A DNA stretch of 6,641 nucleotides from Thermoleophilia bacterium. Lineage in GTDB: Bacteria > Actinomycetota > Thermoleophilia > Gaiellales > Gaiellaceae. This document shows positions 4,771 to 6,641 of the stretch, one piece after another (position 1 is the stretch's first letter; every line of letters begins with the position of its first letter). The translations under genes were made by a program, and so were the position numbers. The DNA lies in the NCBI GenBank assembly GCA_025933895.1, contig JAICZB010000142.1:1-6641 (forward strand), written 5' to 3'. The notes under the pieces are model-generated. The model had not been told where the DNA came from. It did no database searches and saw only the letters and a program-made list of their open reading frames with translations.

Positions 4771-6641
4771 ATGACCAATCGGGTGACGCGTGCCGGGTGC
4801 TCGTACTTCGGCGTCAGGATCCCGCGGCACGTTCGCCGGGACATGGCCGACCTCGCGGCGCGCGGCTACACGGGCGTCCTGCACACGTTCTCCGAGAACG
4901 ACTTCGCCTACTACCGCGACACGCTGGCCGAGCTCGTCTCGATCTCGCACGCGGCGGGCCTGACCGTCCAGGCGAGTCCCTGGGGGCTCGGCCGCACGTT
5001 CGGCGGCGAGGCCGAGAGCCGCTGGGTCGGCTTCCATCCCGAGGAGTGCCAGGTGCTCGACGACGGGCGCCGCGTCGCCGCCGCGTGCTTGAACAGCTCC
5101 GCCTACCGCGAGTTCTGCAAGGAGTGGGCGGACTGGGTGCTCGAGTGCGGCGTCGACTCGGTCTTCTGGGACGAGCCCGCGTGGGTGGTGCCGGAGCACG
5201 TTGGAGTCGACGACGCTGCACGCTGGACGTGCCGGTGCGACCGGTGCACCGAGCGCTTCGGCGGACCGATCCCCGCCGAGCCGACGCCGGAGGTGCGGCA
5301 CTTCCGCGAAGGCTCCGTCGTGGACTTCCTCCGAGAGGTCGTCGCTCACGTGGAGGCGCGCGGTGGGACGAACACGATCTGTCTCCTGCCGGCAACGGAA
5401 GGTGCGCAAGGGCTCGCGGAATGGGACGAGGTGGCTGCGCTCCCGGGCCTCGCGACACTCGCGACCGATCCCTACTGGAAGCACTGGGGCGAGGCTGCAG
5501 GGCCGTTCGTGCGCCGGTTTGCCCGGCTCCTCCGCGACACGGCCGACAGGCACGGCGTCGGCGCGCAGCTGTGGCTGCCGAGCTTCGGCCTCGCCCGCGA
5601 GGACATCCCGGAGCTCGAGGACGCCGTCGCTGCTGCGCGCGAGGAAGGTGTCGAGGATCTCTGGACGTGGGGCTACGAGGCATGCGGACACATGACGCAC
5701 CTCGCGACGGCAGACGCGCCGCTCGTCTGGGAGGCGGTAAGCGCGGCGCTCACCTCGCGGCCGCAGGTCGCGACCACCGAGACGGCGCGCCCGGATCTCG
5801 CCGACCTCGACCTCCGCTCGACGCGCGACCTCGTGCGCCTGCTCAACGACGAGGACGCGACTGTTCCGGCCGCCGTCGCGGAAGCCGGCGACACGCTCGC
5901 CGCCGCGATCGACGCCGTAGTCGAGCGCATGCGCCGCGGCGGCCGTCTCATCTACGCCGGCGCCGGAACGTCGGGAGCCCTCGCGGCCCTCGACGCGGCC
6001 GAGTGCGGCTCCACCTTCGGCTCGCCGCCCGGCGAGGTCCTCGCCGTCGTCACCGAGCAGGACGCGGACGAGGACGATCGTGCTGCGGCGACGAACGCGA
6101 TGCACGGGCTCACCCTCCGGCCCGAGGACTGCGTCGTCGCCGTCAGCGCGAGCGGCTCCACGCCGTTCGCGCTCGCCGCGCTCGAGGTCGCACGCGAGGT
6201 CGGCGCTCTCGGCGTCGTGGTGGCGAGCGTTCGCGACAGTCGGGCCGCCGCGCTGGCTCAGCACGAGATTGCGGCCGTGGTAGGCCCCGAGGTGATCGCA
6301 GGCTCGACGCGGCTGAAGGCCGGCACCGCGCAGAAGCTCGTGCTCAACACGATCTCGACGGTGACGATGATCCGGCTCGGCCGCACGTACGGCGGTCTCA
6401 TGGTCGGCGTGGCGCCGGGTAACGAGAAGCTCCGCGAGCGTGCGCGCCGCAACGTCGTGCTCGCGACCGGCGCCTCGGAGGAGCGGGTGGACGAAGCGCT
6501 GACGGCTGCCGCCGGCGATGCGCGGGTCGCGCTCGTCTCTCTCCTGGCGGGCGTCGACGCGGATGCTGCGCGCTCGCGGCTCGAGGCTTCCGAGGGCTCC
6601 GTCCGGCGGGCGAGCGGGGGTAGGCTCGACGGAGCCCGCCC
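4771..6641 (+). CDS. murQ: Two-domain fusion: TIM-barrel glycoside-hydrolase-like domain + MurQ-type N-acetylmuramic acid 6-phosphate etherase (C-terminus beyond window)
   Basis: One uninterrupted frame of 623 codons runs from ATG 4771 to the window edge without a stop. There is no signal peptide, so the protein is cytoplasmic. Residues ~11-325 alternate strands and helices like a (beta/alpha)8 barrel: SYFGVRIP, TGVLHTFSEND, VQASPWG, VFWDEPAW (130-138), ICLLPATEG, TLATDPYW, QLWLPSFG, LWTWGYEA. C106 (CLNSSAYRE) with C154/C156/C159 (CRCDRC) resembles the zinc cluster of GH42 beta-galactosidases, and E135 sits where their acid/base lies. No Glu is seen at strand 7, so hydrolase activity is uncertain. 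Residues ~335-615 are a full MurQ/SIS domain: LLNDED (357-362), GGRLIYAGAGTSG (390-402), LDAAEC with E411, SASGSTP (459-465), GSTRLKAGTAQKLVLN (511-526) and NEKLR (551-555). MurQ converts MurNAc-6-phosphate to GlcNAc-6-phosphate and D-lactate. E434 may be the second catalytic Glu. The gene follows the permease by 7 nt. The symbol applies to the C-terminal domain only. Confidence 0.88.
   Translation, partial: MTNRVTRAGCSYFGVRIPRHVRRDMADLAARGYTGVLHTFSENDFAYYRDTLAELVSISHAAGLTVQASPWGLGRTFGGEAESRWVGFHPEECQVLDDGRRVAAACLNSSAYREFCKEWADWVLECGVDSVFWDEPAWVVPEHVGVDDAARWTCRCDRCTERFGGPIPAEPTPEVRHFREGSVVDFLREVVAHVEARGGTNTICLLPATEGAQGLAEWDEVAALPGLATLATDPYWKHWGEAAGPFVRRFARLLRDTADRHGVGAQLWLPSFGLAREDIPELEDAVAAAREEGVEDLWTWGYEACGHMTHLATADAPLVWEAVSAALTSRPQVATTETARPDLADLDLRSTRDLVRLLNDEDATVPAAVAEAGDTLAAAIDAVVERMRRGGRLIYAGAGTSGALAALDAAECGSTFGSPPGEVLAVVTEQDADEDDRAAATNAMHGLTLRPEDCVVAVSASGSTPFALAALEVAREVGALGVVVASVRDSRAAALAQHEIAAVVGPEVIAGSTRLKAGTAQKLVLNTISTVTMIRLGRTYGGLMVGVAPGNEKLRERARRNVVLATGASEERVDEALTAAAGDARVALVSLLAGVDADAARSRLEASEGSVRRASGGRLDGAR

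Noticed and set aside
5750..5790. A separate start for an independent murQ gene
   Set aside because: No ATG with a ribosome binding site and no upstream stop occur at the domain junction, and the frame passes through unbroken.
4603..6264. A 553-codon minus-strand open frame
   Set aside because: It is antisense to the fusion gene, composed of Arg/Glu/Ala/Val-rich text typical of high-GC shadows, with no motif and no ribosome binding site.
4797..6422. A 541-codon plus-strand open frame in another phase over the fusion gene
   Set aside because: Its translation is Arg/Gly/Ala-rich low-complexity text with no domain, and it is a +2-phase shadow of the MurQ fusion, whose frame carries all recognisable motifs.

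Overview
The window is high-GC (roughly two thirds G+C by eye) and densely coding. It carries one complete carbohydrate-uptake locus with a catabolic gene at its right end. Codon use, near-leaderless short 5' leaders and a substrate-binding protein with a Sec signal but no lipobox cysteine suggest an actinobacterial lineage, perhaps Thermoleophilia (Gaiella/Solirubrobacter-like). That placement is an inference without a marker gene.

Layout. At the left end, on the minus strand and cut by the window edge, lies the ATP-binding subunit of a CUT1 (MalK/UgpC-type) sugar ABC importer (1-696). A 117-bp divergent region carries two back-to-back sigma70-like promoters, one for the ATPase and one for a HutC-type GntR regulator with a UTRA effector domain (814-1509, plus strand). 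Downstream, a third promoter with DasR/NagR-like operator sequences precedes a plus-strand operon. That operon holds a solute-binding protein (1674-2939), two membrane permeases (3043-3933 and 3930-4763, overlapping by 4 bp), and a long open gene running off the right edge (4771-6641). A perfect 11-bp GC hairpin separates the binding-protein gene from the first permease.

The last gene is the most unusual. Its first ~325 residues look like a TIM-barrel, glycoside-hydrolase-like domain with a GH42-style cysteine cluster. Its last ~290 residues are a full MurQ-type sugar-isomerase-fold (SIS) domain, the N-acetylmuramic acid 6-phosphate etherase family. The two are in one continuous frame. The etherase part keeps both candidate catalytic glutamates but lacks about 8 residues of the loop before the second one.

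Together the locus reads as a regulated uptake and degradation system for an amino sugar or lactyl-ether sugar, probably peptidoglycan-derived (MurNAc-containing). It uses an ABC importer in place of the PTS that feeds MurQ in E. coli. The UTRA regulator and the dre-like operators fit an amino-sugar-phosphate signal. No sugar kinase is visible; one would be expected beyond the window if the etherase needs a 6-phosphate.
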